NCBI GenBank assembly: GCA_963931865.1
Contig: OZ007510.1
Span: 13,912,471-13,976,470, forward strand
Length of the DNA stretch: 64,000 nt
Direction: 5' to 3'
DNA from: Axinella damicornis
Taxonomy: Eukaryota > Porifera > Demospongiae > Axinellida > Axinellidae
Part shown: positions 34,280 through 44,410 of the stretch, in pieces
Numbering within the stretch: the first letter of the stretch is position 1
Layout: each line of letters opens with the position of its first letter
Notes under the pieces: generated by a model
The model's input: only the letters and a program-made list of their open reading frames with translations
Database searches by the model: none
What the model was told of the DNA's origin: nothing
Translations under genes and position numbers: made by a program

Positions 34280-35098
34280 ATGGCTCAACTACGACTGGAA
34301 CCTCCAGCGCCATTTAACTTCCGGACTCCGGACGACTGGCCCCGTTGGGAAAGACGATTCGAGCAGTTCCGAGTCGCCTCTGGACTTGTGAGCGACGGTG
34401 AAGTCAAGCAAGTCAACACGCTTCTCTACTGTGTAGGAGAAGAAGCGGAGACCGTTTTGACGTCTACGAACGCCACCGAGGAGGACAGAGAAGTCTACGA
34501 CACCGTCGTAGCAAAGTTTGACGCCTTCTTCAAAGTACGGAGGAATGTCATTTTCGAGCGGGCGAGATTTAACCGCCGAAGTCAACTCGCAGGAGAACCT
34601 GCAGAGCAGTTCATTATGGAGCTCTACACACTGGCAGAACACTGCAACTACGGCGACATGACGGACGAAATGATCCGAGACCGGCTGGTGGTGGGCATCC
34701 AAGACGCCGCGTTATCGCAACTGCTGCAGCTCGACGCCGAACTCACTCCAGAGAAGGCGAAAAAACGGGTTCGCCAGAGAGAAGCAGTGGCCGAGCAGCA
34801 GCAAGCGCTCAAAGGAACAGCGGGAGGAGCGATCAACCTGGACGGCATTCATTCGCGCCGCGCACAACAGAGTAGAGCAGCAGCTAGCGGGAGACAGCAG
34901 TGCACGCGCTGTGGCAAAGGTCAACACCCCCGCGACAGATGTCCCGCAAAGGAAGCGACCTGCTACCGATGCCAAAGGAAGGGGCACTACAGTTCGCAAT
35001 GCTTTTCCAGGCAAGACCAAGACTCGGAAGTACCCAGAGCAAATCACATTGACACCGCCTTCCTGGACACAGTCTCATCAGGCGATCCAAGACTCTGA
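34280..35098 (+). CDS. Gag polyprotein of the LTR element
   Basis: 272 codons, ATG at 34280. Residues about 10-150 form a capsid-like part (DDWPRWERRFEQFRVASGL, later EPAEQFIMELYTLAEHCNYG) typical of metazoan Ty3-type retrotransposon Gag. Residues about 155-200 are a charged, Ala/Gln-rich linker. Two zinc knuckles follow: CTRCGKGQHPRDRC and CYRCQRKGHYSSQC (about residues 213-250), which bind RNA. The last residues (DTAFLDTV) resemble the start of a protease/spacer region that has been deleted, and the frame stops 34 bp before the 3' LTR. The reading frame is intact, consistent with recent mobility. Confidence 0.9.
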   Translation: MAQLRLEPPAPFNFRTPDDWPRWERRFEQFRVASGLVSDGEVKQVNTLLYCVGEEAETVLTSTNATEEDREVYDTVVAKFDAFFKVRRNVIFERARFNRRSQLAGEPAEQFIMELYTLAEHCNYGDMTDEMIRDRLVVGIQDAALSQLLQLDAELTPEKAKKRVRQREAVAEQQQALKGTAGGAINLDGIHSRRAQQSRAAASGRQQCTRCGKGQHPRDRCPAKEATCYRCQRKGHYSSQCFSRQDQDSEVPRANHIDTAFLDTVSSGDPRL

Positions 35099-35120
35099 TC
35101 CAAGACTCTGATACCATCCC

Positions 35121-35132
35121 CGGAAAGGGAGA
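35121..35132 (+). promoter_or_regulatory. Polypurine tract
   Basis: CGGAAAGGGAGA directly before the 3' LTR, the expected plus-strand priming site. Confidence 0.75.
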
Positions 35133-35325
35133 TGTGGCATGACGCCTTTAGCACTCTTAGTGATAACTATCATTACTTCCTATACTTATTACCACCTACG
35201 TTACTCTATTTTTAGTTACTCGTGTCGTTCTGTATAAATACTGTGTAGCACATTCAATGATCACTCTTTACAGCACGACCAAATACTAACGCTACATGGT
35301 GGCAGCGTTAGTAGCTAACGCTACA
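35133..35325 (+). repeat. 3' LTR
   Basis: 193 bp, differing from the 5' LTR at AAATACTAAC (versus AAATGCTAAC) and GCAGCGTTAG (versus GCAGCGGTAG). Confidence 0.95.
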
Positions 35326-35526
35326 CCCCCCTCCCCCTCTCCACACACACACAAACATCCAAGTGTGCATTGAACATAATATTATGGCTCACATACTTGA
35401 CTGGGCCTGCAGGCGTTTCCACCTCTGCAACAGAAGAGACAAGTAAAGTGCACGTATATACACTTCTTTCTTTATGTACATACTGCCCACAGTAACATGT
35501 ACAGGTTCCCTCACCTGGGCTGTGGC

Positions 35527-35606
35527 TAGTCTCGCGTGGCCCAGACCCTTCCCGCGGCGATTAGTGGGCTAATCGCCGCGGGAAGGGTCTGGGCCACGCG
35601 AGACTA
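35527..35606. mobile_element. 80-bp perfect palindrome, TAGYCT family, 9-bp TSD
   Basis: Two perfect 38-bp arms (TAGTCTCGCGTGGCCCAGAC...) around a 4-bp loop (TGGG). Perfect 9-bp duplication GGCTGTGGC at 35518-35526 and 35607-35615. Its perfect arms imply a very recent insertion or ongoing arm homogenisation. Confidence 0.95.
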
Positions 35607-36183
35607 GGCTGTGGCATCTCCTCTTGGGTGACAGCCAGTTGGGGTACAGGGGAGGTAGTTTTCAGGGAGCTCTTCTTCCGAGCAGTAGATTTGAGTGGGG
35701 ACTTGCGGTGTGTGGAGCCAGAGCCATGGAGCGGACCATGCCGACAGACCACGCCCTCTTTGCAATCGCCACTGATTCGCCAGCGTGCCATCACGCGTAC
35801 GTTTTTCCGTTCACGGCGGAATGCACAAGGAGATATCGTCCTCAGTTCGAGGTCGCCCCAGCACGGCTGTTTTTACGCATTGAGTACCAGATCAGATGGC
35901 CAACAGTCTACTCTGGATTTCTCAGGTAAAGACATTATGACAGTCATGTACAGTTATGCACCAGCCTTGTGATAGTCATGTGATAAGAACTTAGTCCACA
36001 TGAGTCTGTGTGGCATTAGAAACGAGTTTACCTCTTTTCTCTATGTAGTTTTCTCCGGAGTAAAGACTCACCGATCAACCTCGAACATGAGACAGGGTAC
36101 CAGGTAGTTTTAAATTGATGCATATTAAAGTTACATACAGCAGAAGTAAAGAAACAAGCTATAGGCTAGGGATGGTAGCATTA
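35607..36183 (-). other. Possible exon, otherwise no gene
   Basis: On the minus strand about 35610-35725 reads STHRKSPLKSTARKKSSLKT, a basic serine-rich linker-like stretch continuing to VTQEEMPQ. It could be an upstream exon of the minus-strand SZT2 gene, which has such linkers, but I cannot demonstrate it. The palindrome at 35527 has inserted at its edge. The rest shows nothing. Confidence 0.3.
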
Positions 36184-37254
36184 GGCCCCTCCAAATCAAT
36201 TTATAGTTTCTCATCTCACCCCCAGTGTACTGGGCATGGGGGCGGGCGGTATACATTAAGCTCTTCCTTTACTTTTTCAAGTGTTTCCTCCATACCTACC
36301 AAGTCTCACGCCTCCGGCGTGAGTCTCACGCTTCAGCACTCAATCTCACGCTCTCATGCTTCAACATAACGTTCTCACGCCTTGGGAGTATCCTCAGACA
36401 TCACTAGTCTAACAAGCTAGCCCTTCGCTTTCTCCAGCGCGCGATCGCTTTCAGTTAACTGTAAAGCTCGAGCGAATAATTGTAGTCCCCGTTCCAGAAT
36501 GGAGTCTGGGTACCCGGAACTAACTAAACTAGATGCGCTGCCGTCTACCGGACGAAAATGTATCCGTATATCCGCGAAGTGAGTGGAAACGCGTATAGCT
36601 TTCACTGCACCTTTTGTAAGCGAGATGTCGGCTGCGGCCACATGGGCAGACATGACGTGCAACGACATATCAGCAAAGCCATGCACCAGGCGAGTGTGAA
36701 AGCTGAAAAGTCACAATCGACACTGAGTTTTCAACCCATATATGGCCATTTCAAGAAGAGTGCATTGACTGAGAAGGTCATGCGTGCTGAAGTTAAGGTG
36801 GCTACATTGCTTGTCCAACATAACATTCTGTTAGCTTTAGCAGATGAACTAACCCCTCTGTTCCGCGATGTGTTTCCTGACAGTCAGATTGCCAAAAACT
36901 AGGCTTCAAAAGCACACAAAAACAGCGTGCATTATCAATGGTGCTATTGCATCTTTTTTCAGCAGTGTCTTGTTGAATGCACGAGAAATGAGCCTTTTTA
37001 AAGTTCATGTGATGCATGGGCATGGCCCAATGTCTGGTAGCTATATGCACCAAACTTATTAAATTTTGCTATGAACCGTGCCCTCCAATCTCACTCCCTG
37101 CCTTGGCAGCTATGTTCCTCCTGACTCTGCTCCTGATCCACGTGTAGACAGGTATGATGTAATGCAATTTTCCACTGAGCATGCTCAGTTCTTGAGGAAG
37201 CCAAAACCCACGCGGGCGGTTGGATGAGAAACTATGAATTGATTTGGAAGGGCC
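36184..37254 (+). mobile_element. 1.07-kb DNA transposon with TTA target duplication
   Basis: Left end GGCCCCTCCAAATCAATTTA and right end (reversed) GGCCCTTCCAAATCAATTCA continue into TAGTTTCTCATC; 30 of 32 terminal bases agree. TTA flanks both sides (36181-36183, 37255-37257). It contains a zinc-finger transposase-like fragment. The 3-bp TTA duplication is typical of PIF/Harbinger, whereas the encoded fragment looks hAT- or ZBED-like, so classification is open. A TAGTCTAAC end at 36404-36470 is an older nested piece of the TAGYCT family. Confidence 0.8.
36558..37062 (+). pseudogene. Zinc-finger transposase N-terminus, frameshifted
   Basis: Starts MYPYIREVSGNAYSFHCTFC, with a BED-like finger C-x2-C...H...H (CTFCKRDVGCG, DVQRHISKAMHQ). 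Then ATLLVQHNILLALADELTPL and FRDVFPDSQIAKN before a stop at 36900. An overlapping frame continues TKTACIINGAIASFF, so a frameshift near 36895 interrupts it. The HNxxxxxADxxxxLFxxxFPDSxIAK pattern is familiar from transposon-derived proteins of cnidarians and sponges. Catalytic residues are not present; most of the protein has been deleted. Confidence 0.65.
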
Positions 37255-38179
37255 TTAACGGACATCCAGCAGTGTAGGAAACATCCTAGACATTGAAAGT
37301 GAAGCAAAAATATTAACGTCATGAATAAGATATTAGGATATTCTACTGCAAGTAAGAAGTGCCACATCCACAAAATTAATATTATTTACTGTCTCCCTCC
37401 CTCCCCTCCCTCCCTCCCTCCCTCCCTCCCTCCCCTCCTTCCACACACACCATCACAGGATTGATGAGTTTCTGTGTCGTGTAGAGGATAATATCAGTGA
37501 GCTGGAGGAGTCGCTAGCTGGGGAGGGGCTGGACCACTTTGACACCAAAACAGCCATTGATGGTAAGGCAGACCACTAGTGATGTGTGCAGGTATAATGA
37601 GTCATTATCCCTCTGGTTGTGATGAATCTCCTCCCTCCTCCTCCCTCCTTAGTGACGGAATCCCTCAGCTCCTATAGCTTCTCCATCCAGCAGAGGTCAA
37701 AGGTCCCAGACCCGGGCTCCTCCATGGAAATACCCAGCTACCAGCCCGGCCGGCCTCAAGAAAGCCTTGTATTGCGATTGCCCCCCCCCCCCCCCTCTCT
37801 CTCATCTAGAGACTCTCCTTCATTATCTCTATGAAACTGGATGATGCTGCCCTGGAGATGATGTGGGTTGTACACTCGTAACCAGAAGCTCAGACTGAAC
37901 CCGGTGGGGGTCCAGTTCCTCCAGCCCTCGCCGAATGAGGCCTCACACATCCTGAGCCCCCCAATTCCCTCCTGGATCAGAGCCCCAGAAGTGGAGGCCT
38001 TTACTCTCCTACTTCCTCCAGGCCATGGCTCTGCGACCAAAGTACGCCTCAAGCGTGGCTACACAATGCCTGCATGGCCACAGGGCTCCCTCAAGTGCTG
38101 CACCAGGACCATCTCTTCCTCTATATCCGACCACACACACAAGGCAGAGGTGAGGAGGCATAGCCATGGACTGCACACT

Positions 38180-38470
38180 CATCACACACATCACACACCT
38201 ACTCATCACACACCCACTCATCACACACACACTCATCACACACCCACTCATCACATAAACACTCATCACACACTCACAAAGGGATGGCAGTAATCTGTGC
38301 CAGTCTGGTGAAGCCACATCACACACACTCATCACACACACACTCATCACATACCCACTCATCACACACACACTCATCACACACACTCATCACACACACA
38401 CTCATCACACACACACTCATCACACACACACACACTCATCACACACCCACTCATCACACACTCACAAAGG
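38180..38470 (+). repeat. ACTCATCAC minisatellite
   Basis: Reverse-complement counterpart of the 31925-32945 minisatellite, in the same SZT2 intron of the inverted copy, here without the 593-bp insertion. The Thr/His-rich ORFs are artefacts. Confidence 0.9.
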
Positions 38471-38660
38471 GATAGCGGTGATCTGTGCCAGTCTGGTGAA
38501 TCACATGTGCCCCCCAGCCTGGCATGGTGAGTCCAGCGTGAGGAAGCCATTGAGGAGGAAGCCATGCAGTGTCAGATCCAGGACCTCTCAGAGCCACACC
38601 CACCGACAGGTCAGCTACTGCATTTCCATGGCAACCATATGGAAGGTGATCAGTTGTGAT

Positions 38661-39102
38661 CAGGGGCGGCGGCACGGGGGGGGGGGGGGGGGGGGGGGGG
38701 GGCAAGGGGGGCAAGCGCCCCCCCCCCCCCAAAATATTTAGGGGGGGCATCGCCCCCCCTAACTCCTAGCTAGCTACTATTAAACAGCCAACGGCTGCCC
38801 TATACTTAGTACTAGGCTGACTCGGCTAACCTTGTGATGTACGCGAATCGAGTTGCTGATCTGGCGCAGCATCGATCCTCATACATGTACATCTAGAACG
38901 CGCAGTACAAAGCACGAAGTGCCACGAGAGCCCATCCTGATAACTGAAAAATGAAGGCGAAAAAATTTTTCCCCGCTTCGCGCGGACTGATCGGCACTAC
39001 GCGCCTCTATGCACTGCCTTCGCCAGCGTGCTTAGGCTACGCCACTGGCTTGCCCCCCCCCCCCCCCCCCCCCCCAATTGTAAATACGTGCCGCCGCCCC
39101 TG
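38661..39102. mobile_element. CAGGG-ended transposon, 5-bp TSD GTGAT
   Basis: Ends are a perfect 16-bp inverted repeat CAGGGGCGGCGGCACG. GTGAT occurs at 38656-38660 and 39103-39107, while the matching site in the other SZT2 copy (near 31727-31735 on the opposite strand) has it once. Poly(G) and poly(C) runs lie just inside both ends. The right half resembles the hAT-like element at 21737-22300. Confidence 0.95.
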
Positions 39103-39537
39103 GTGATGTAATCTGTACATTTCCAACGTGATTCCTCCCTCCCTCTCACTCTCTCACTCTAGGTAGCTACTCCTTCCTGGGTACGAGGCTATCTCCAGCG
39201 GTCATGGCCCAGAGGCATCATCTTAACTGAACTACTGTTCCGGGGAGACAAGTTCAATGTGAAGCTTTACACTTTAGAGAGCTCCCGCCTCGTTAACCAG
39301 ACTACACTCAGCCCAGAGGTAGCAGCTATTTCCTGTGAAATTTCTCCTGTAGTGTACTGTGGGTATCCTGTAGTATACTGTAATATTATATTTCACTTGC
39401 AGGTGCACAGCCTCTTCTCGATGGAGTGTGCCCGCTACAAGGACTTCATCCGTGTACACTCTTTCGTGCACCACTTCCATCTCCGCTGTCTCCTCTCGCT
39501 CCTGAGTGGGAATCATGCAGCCACCTCCTGAGAACTT

Positions 39538-40039
39538 CAGGGCCGGCGCGGCCGGTTACTGCCAGTACGGTTTTGGCCGTAACACTTTTTCAGTCGCCTT
39601 ATAACAAAACTGTAGTACGTGCATGCAGTTCGAAAACCAGCTGCTCACGTTTCGTCGCCCCTGAACTTCCTCCGGCTCCTCGCCAGCCATCTACCGGATT
39701 CGCTTTTCCTAAACGAGGCTTCGGGAAGACAAACATCGTGTGGCGTTCCTTCCAGCGGACGTGGTTTAATCATATCAGTGGGCCTGGTTGCACTATGACG
39801 AGGCGAATGACCTGGCATACTACCTCCTATCCACGTCGGCGGTGACGGATGACACGGAAAGCAGAAAGCAGTTACAGTGCAGTGCAAAGCACGAAGGTGC
39901 CACGAGAGTCCATCCAGACAACTGAAAAAGAAAGTGAAAATTTTTTTCCACGCTTCACGCTAACAGATTGGCACTTTGCACCTCTATTCACTGCCTTCGG
40001 CAGTGCTGTACCACTCCAAAATAGCTTGCACCGGCGCTG
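39538..40039. mobile_element. CAGGG-ended transposon in SZT2 exon, 5-bp TSD
   Basis: Begins CAGGGCCGGCGCGG and ends CACCGGCGCTG. AACTT flanks both sides (39533-39537, 40040-40044). The undisturbed copy reads GAGAACTTTGACATCC at this point, so the host exon was cut inside the codons for ENFDI. Interior shares the GCAAAGCACGAAGGTGCCAC block with 21737-22300. Confidence 0.95.
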
Positions 40040-40444
40040 AACTTTGACATCCGCAGACTGCTGCACCACAACAAGGTGCCGCCAAACTTCATCCGGATCC
40101 GTCTCTGCAAATTAAGGTGAACAGCTGCCAGTGACAAGGAATGGCACCTGTGTCTTTATGGTGTTGCTGCCATGGATTGCAGCAGACTTTTCTAACTCAT
40201 TGCCTGCATCATTCTCTCCCCTCATGCAGATACTGTGTGTGTGTGCCTGTCGCTGTGGACCCGTCTGAGCTCTACCGTTACATTGTGGAGTATTTGGCAT
40301 GGAAATATTTGAGATGTGTCCAGGTGCCTCCCGCTCCACGAGGACATCTGCCTCCTCATTGACGTCTCCCCCTGTTCCCTCGGCCCGACCACCACCCCCA
40401 GCTGTCCCGGCTGCTCAACTTTCAGGACAGCTACTCCATTGAAA

Positions 40445-41205
40445 TGTCAATGTAGTTCTCCCACAGGTGAAAATCAGTTCAGCAGCTGAGCATCTCAAGT
40501 TTGAGTGCAGGCTAGCCTTGGAGCTTGGCTTCTCCAACAAAACTGCTTGTAGTGTCTTTGCAGTCTGCCGTGCGATCATTGGGTCCAGTTTGACCACTTG
40601 GCCAGATCCTGCCTTGCCAGATTCAGACTTCCTCCTCATCAACTGGACTTTGTCAAGCTCACTGCAAAACTCTGCCCCAATCATCCCAAGGATGATCAGT
40701 GATGTTGCTTGCTGCAGCTGGGTGGGGATTGGCCCCACCCCCTCCCCTGCATCCGACTCTTCAATGAAACATGGCTTAGCCTGGTCAGTTGAGGTCTTGA
40801 AGCTTGCAGGGGACTGCAGCTTGTTAGCCCAGTCTTGCACAAGCTGTTTACACCCCTTGGGCAGGAAGATGGGAGAGGGGGAGGAAGGGGAGGAGGGAGT
40901 TGAGGGAGTTGGGGAGAGGGGATATGGGGAGTGGAGATGAAATGTGGAGGAGGGAGGGAGGAGAGGGAGTAGGAGGGAGGAGTGGGAGGGATGAGGGGAG
41001 TGGGAGGGATGAGGGAGTGGGAGAGAGGAGGGGGAGTGGGAGGGAGGAAGGGGGAGTGGGAGGGAAGAGGGGGAGTGGGAGGGAGGAGGGAGAGTGCATG
41101 GGAAGTCATAAATATTAGAGGCACTTGTTGTTAGCATGCCTTTCCGTTCCACATCGGAAATAAAACGATCCAGTTGGGGTTGTGAGATGTCTTCAGCGTG
41201 CATAG
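40445..41205 (-). CDS. Two exons of an unidentified large protein
   Basis: First exon about 41110-41200 (after acceptor CCCTCCAG) reads EDISQPQLDRFISDVERKGM, then LTTSASNIYDF. Second exon about 40470-40865 reads GCKQLVQDWANKLQSPASFK, then ATSLIILGMIGAEFCSELDK and ARQTAKTLQAVLLEKPSSKA. Helical, non-repetitive coding sequence on the same strand as ZZEF1 but without residues I can place in ZZEF1. The intron between them is a GGGA-rich minisatellite (40870-41095). Candidates would be a HEAT-like scaffold; I do not name one. Confidence 0.5.
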
Positions 41206-41239
41206 GGTCTGGAGGGAAGTGGGGAGAGAGGTATGGGGG

Positions 41240-41241
41240 AT

Positions 41242-41276
<35 letters not shown>
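41240..41276 (+). repeat. Poly(G) run of about 36 bp
   Basis: Uninterrupted G tract. 41277-42462 contains no gene I can support; a T-rich patch is at 42303-42350. Confidence 0.9.
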
Positions 41277-41277
<1 letters not shown>

Positions 41278-42462
41278 TAGTCGGAGAGTAACGTTATAGT
41301 GTGTATGTATATCCTCAATGTAATGATTTGTATCCAGGATGCTGGAGCCTAGTGTAACCGGTTTGGCTTGACCAACCCAATGTTTTGACGGTGCAATTCA
41401 AAAGGCATCGTGATAGATCTACAGTGTAGCTAGCGTACATGTGAAGCTTCTGCAGTGTGGCTATTAGCTAATATCAGCATTCTCACAGTTCTCATAGGAA
41501 GTATTATTAGAAACCCTTCTATCTCCTCCAAATATCCAATGGTCCTTCCCTCTTCACTCAGCTCAGAAAGACGTAGGAAAGATCTGCTAGTGTGCAAAAT
41601 CAATTTCAGCCATCTACCTGGAATATTTGTGTCATCTGGGAGACTAACTGCCTTTCTGGGTTGAATACGTCCGAAGGTATACTGTGTTATGCAAATTTTA
41701 ACACTTATTACATTTAAATGGAATAGTAAACAGCTCTACATAGCTACATGTGCAATGCAAAGTGGGACTGACTTGGGGCTCACCCTCCTTCCAATGCTCT
41801 CACAGAAATCATGGAAAGCTTTTCCAACTATAACGTCGAACTGTCCTTGCCTCTTCACTGAGCGGCAGAGAGTTAGTTAGACCCGCACTGCCCGTGGCTT
41901 CAAGCGGCTGAAGGGTTTGAAATCTTTTTGGCGGGAAGTCAAGATCAGGTGCACGCGCATGCGCAACAGGATACATCCGGTTTGGGCTTAAATAAGGAAT
42001 TTGCACCAAGTTTTGGCGGGAAGTCAGGATGGCACACTCGCTAAGCACTTGCTTTACAGCCTGGGGGTTGAGTGTTCGCCTCCCCAATAACCGAGTACGA
42101 GTCTGGGCCACTCCGTACACACCGGTTCCTGACTTCCCCGCCTAGCAGCATGAGTACGCCGGTTCCCCACGAACACCGAAGCTAAAGGTGTCTGGTTGAA
42201 AGGGTTAGCCTCCTGTGATTCCAGTCACGCCTATCCAGCGCTCCTGAGGCTTACACTTCGGTGTCTGACCTGTCACGGAGGGATGGGTGTGTTGCTAGGT
42301 TGCTTTTTTCTTTCTTTTTTTTTTTTTTGGTCAATTCTTTTTTTTCTTCTTGCCTTCATGAGTCTTGGACTATGCTTGCTATTTTTTCTTCTTGTTGTTT
42401 TTTCATTCATGCTCTGTTGGTAAACCAACAGCTCTATAGACGGACCTTGAGTGGCAGTCACC

Positions 42463-42662
42463 NNNNNNNNNNNNNNNNNNNNNNNNNNNNNNNNNNNNNN
42501 NNNNNNNNNNNNNNNNNNNNNNNNNNNNNNNNNNNNNNNNNNNNNNNNNNNNNNNNNNNNNNNNNNNNNNNNNNNNNNNNNNNNNNNNNNNNNNNNNNNN
42601 NNNNNNNNNNNNNNNNNNNNNNNNNNNNNNNNNNNNNNNNNNNNNNNNNNNNNNNNNNNNNN
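42463..42662. other. Assembly gap (200 N)
   Basis: Exactly 200 N. Scaffold joins of fixed size mean the true distance and the order of neighbours are not proven by this sequence. Confidence 1.
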
Positions 42663-42879
42663 TTGTAAATAGTACCGCGATGGCCAGCCTTCATTTCTTA
42701 GTCCAACCCTTTGACAGTGCTTCTTCTGGAGCTATTCAAGTACTTTTCCTGTTCGAGCTAATAGGGTGGGCGTACTTTCGAGTAATAAATGACCCTTTGC
42801 AACAACTTGTCGCGAAAAAGGGGGGGTGGGCGTATTTTCGAGGGTGGGCGTATTTTCGAGAGACTACGGTACATGGACT

Positions 42880-43494
42880 CGGTATTATGGGAGGCGGCGG
42901 CAATGGTAGTACAGGAGGTGGAGGTGGTATTAGTGGGGTGGGTACCACAGGAGGAGTAGGGTCAGTTGGTGGGGGTGGAATGGCTGCATTTGGAAATGGT
43001 TTATGATATGCATTGTTGGTATAATCATGTCCCAATTTCTACGTTTGGCATAGAGTGTTATGGAAGGGGCCGTTGTGTGTGTGGGATATGTTATCAGATA
43101 GTGGCGGCTTACGTGGGGCTGAGGTAGGAGTAGAGTCGGTTGGTGGGGGGTGGAAGGCTGCATTTGGAAATGGTTTATGATATGCATTGTTGGTATAATC
43201 ATGTCCCAATTTCTACGTTTGGCATAGAGTGTTATGCAGGGGGCCGTTGTGAGTGTGGATATGTTATCAGATAGTGGAGGCTTACGTGGGGCTGAGGTAG
43301 GAGTAGGGTCCGGTTGGTGGGGGGGGGGGGGGGGAGTGGCTGCATCTGGAAATGGTTTATGATAATTGTTGTATAATAATGTCAATTTGCACGCTTGGCA
43401 TAGTGTTATGCAGGGGGCCGTTGTGTGTGTGGATATGTTATCAGATAGTGGAGGCTTACATGGGGCTGAGGTAGGAGTAGGGTCGGTTGGTGGT

Positions 43495-43525
<31 letters not shown>

Positions 43526-43830
43526 GGGGGAGTGGCTGCATCTGGAAATGGTTTATGATATGCATTGTTGGTATAATAATGTCCCAATTTGCACGTTTGG
43601 CATAGAGTGTTATGCAGGGGGCTGTTGTGTGTGTGGATATGTTATCAGATAGTGGCGGCTTACGTGGGGCTGAGGTAGGAGTAGGGTCGGTTGGTGGGGG
43701 TGGAATGGCTGCATTTGGAAATGGTATATGATATGCATTGTTGGTATAATAAAGTCCCAATTTGCACGTTTGGCATAGAGTGTTATGCAGGGGGCCGTTG
43801 TGTGTGTGAATATGTTATCAAATGGAAATG
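42880..43830 (+). repeat. Tandem repeat, about 175-193-bp unit, 5 copies
   Basis: Units begin near 42983, 43157, 43339, 43532 and 43706 at TGGCTGCATTTGGAAATGGT and contain GTTTGGCATAGAGTGTTATG and GATATGTTATCAGATAGTGG. Length differences come mostly from poly(G) tracts (for example 43495-43524). The 276-codon minus-strand proline/threonine-rich ORF is a product of the repeat. 43831-44250 holds a decayed continuation (GCATTGATAACTTACA at 43828 and 44153). Confidence 0.9.
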
Positions 43831-44410
43831 CATTGATAACTTACAAGGGGGGTGAAAGCGTTTGGTTGGGGGTGGAGAGGGTGAGGGTGGAACTTCACCT
43901 GTAAAGTGTATTGGTTGTGCCAGGAACACATGGCATGTATACTTGTGTTGTTATGTATTGGTATAGGATCAAAGCTGCAAGGAATTTGATGTGTTTATAG
44001 GCACATGTGATCAGTTCTTATTACAGCGGCATCAGACAGGAACCTATATATTATGACGCAATTTGTATATTTGCATCATATGGCATAGGAAAAGCATTAT
44101 GTCAGCTGTGAGGTCTATGAATTGTGCAGTGATGTATACTCGTAGCAGAATGCATTGATAACTTACATGAGCGTTTGCGGCTGGCCGCAAAAGGTGAGGG
44201 TGGAGCTTGATCTGTAAAGGGTAGAAGTTGTGGAAGTGAACACTGTGAATAATGTACAATTAATTTTATGTATAGTGAGTTGGTATTGCTAATTGTATTT
44301 GTTTGCTAGGTGTCCTGTCTTAAAGCCTCAGCCAGCCCTTTGCTACTTGAAATACTTAACTAGGCAAAGCTTTCTGAACAATAATTATGAATCTCAATAT
44401 GGACTGTTTC

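Larger units (their letters stand above)
34018..35330 (+). mobile_element. Gag-only LTR retrotransposon (TR-GAG type)
   Basis: Complete non-autonomous LTR element. The 193-bp LTRs (34023-34215 and 35133-35325) begin TGTGGCATGACG and end ACGCTACA, with only two differences that I can count. The target duplication is CCCCC (34018-34022, 35326-35330). A primer-binding-like TGGTGGCAGCGG follows the 5' LTR and a purine tract GGAAAGGGAGA precedes the 3' LTR. Between them lies one intact gag ORF and only about 34 bp more; protease, reverse transcriptase, RNase H and integrase are absent. Transposition would need enzymes from a related full element. The near-identical LTRs indicate a recent insertion. 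Confidence 0.95.
37440..40440 (+). pseudogene. SZT2: Inverted second copy of SZT2 region, disrupted
   Basis: Mirror copy of the 28930-33480 locus on the opposite strand. Exons: 37458-37560 (IDEFLCRVEDNISELEESLA), about 37650-37745 (VTESLSSYSFSIQQRSKVPD), 37880-38150 (NPVGVQFLQPSPNEASHIL), 38525-38600, 39170-39319 (FRGDKFNVKLYTLESSRL with a stop earlier from frame loss), 39404-39537 (FIRVHSFVHHFHLRCLLSLL), 40040-40120, 40230-40340 (DPSELYRYIVEYLAWKYLRC). Damage: a 2-bp gain and other indels near 39513, a 502-bp transposon inside the coding exon at 39538, and a 12-bp deletion after it. Similarity to the other copy stops near 40440. I infer a non-functional duplicate, though an assembly of two haplotypes is possible. 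Confidence 0.75.

Noticed and set aside
40445..41205. Assignment of these exons to ZZEF1
   Set aside because: Same strand and downstream, but residues do not align with the ZZEF1 regions I know, and a gap and about 4 kb of repeats lie between.
42030..42290. Possible 5S rRNA- or tRNA-derived sequence
   Set aside because: Only a few short matches (GAAGCTAAAG, GGTTGAGTG); no cloverleaf or full internal promoter boxes. I found no convincing tRNA anywhere in the window.
42930..43760. 276-codon minus-strand ORF
   Set aside because: Repeats with the about 180-bp tandem unit and poly-proline from poly(G); the unit is shared as DNA with length changes in homopolymers.
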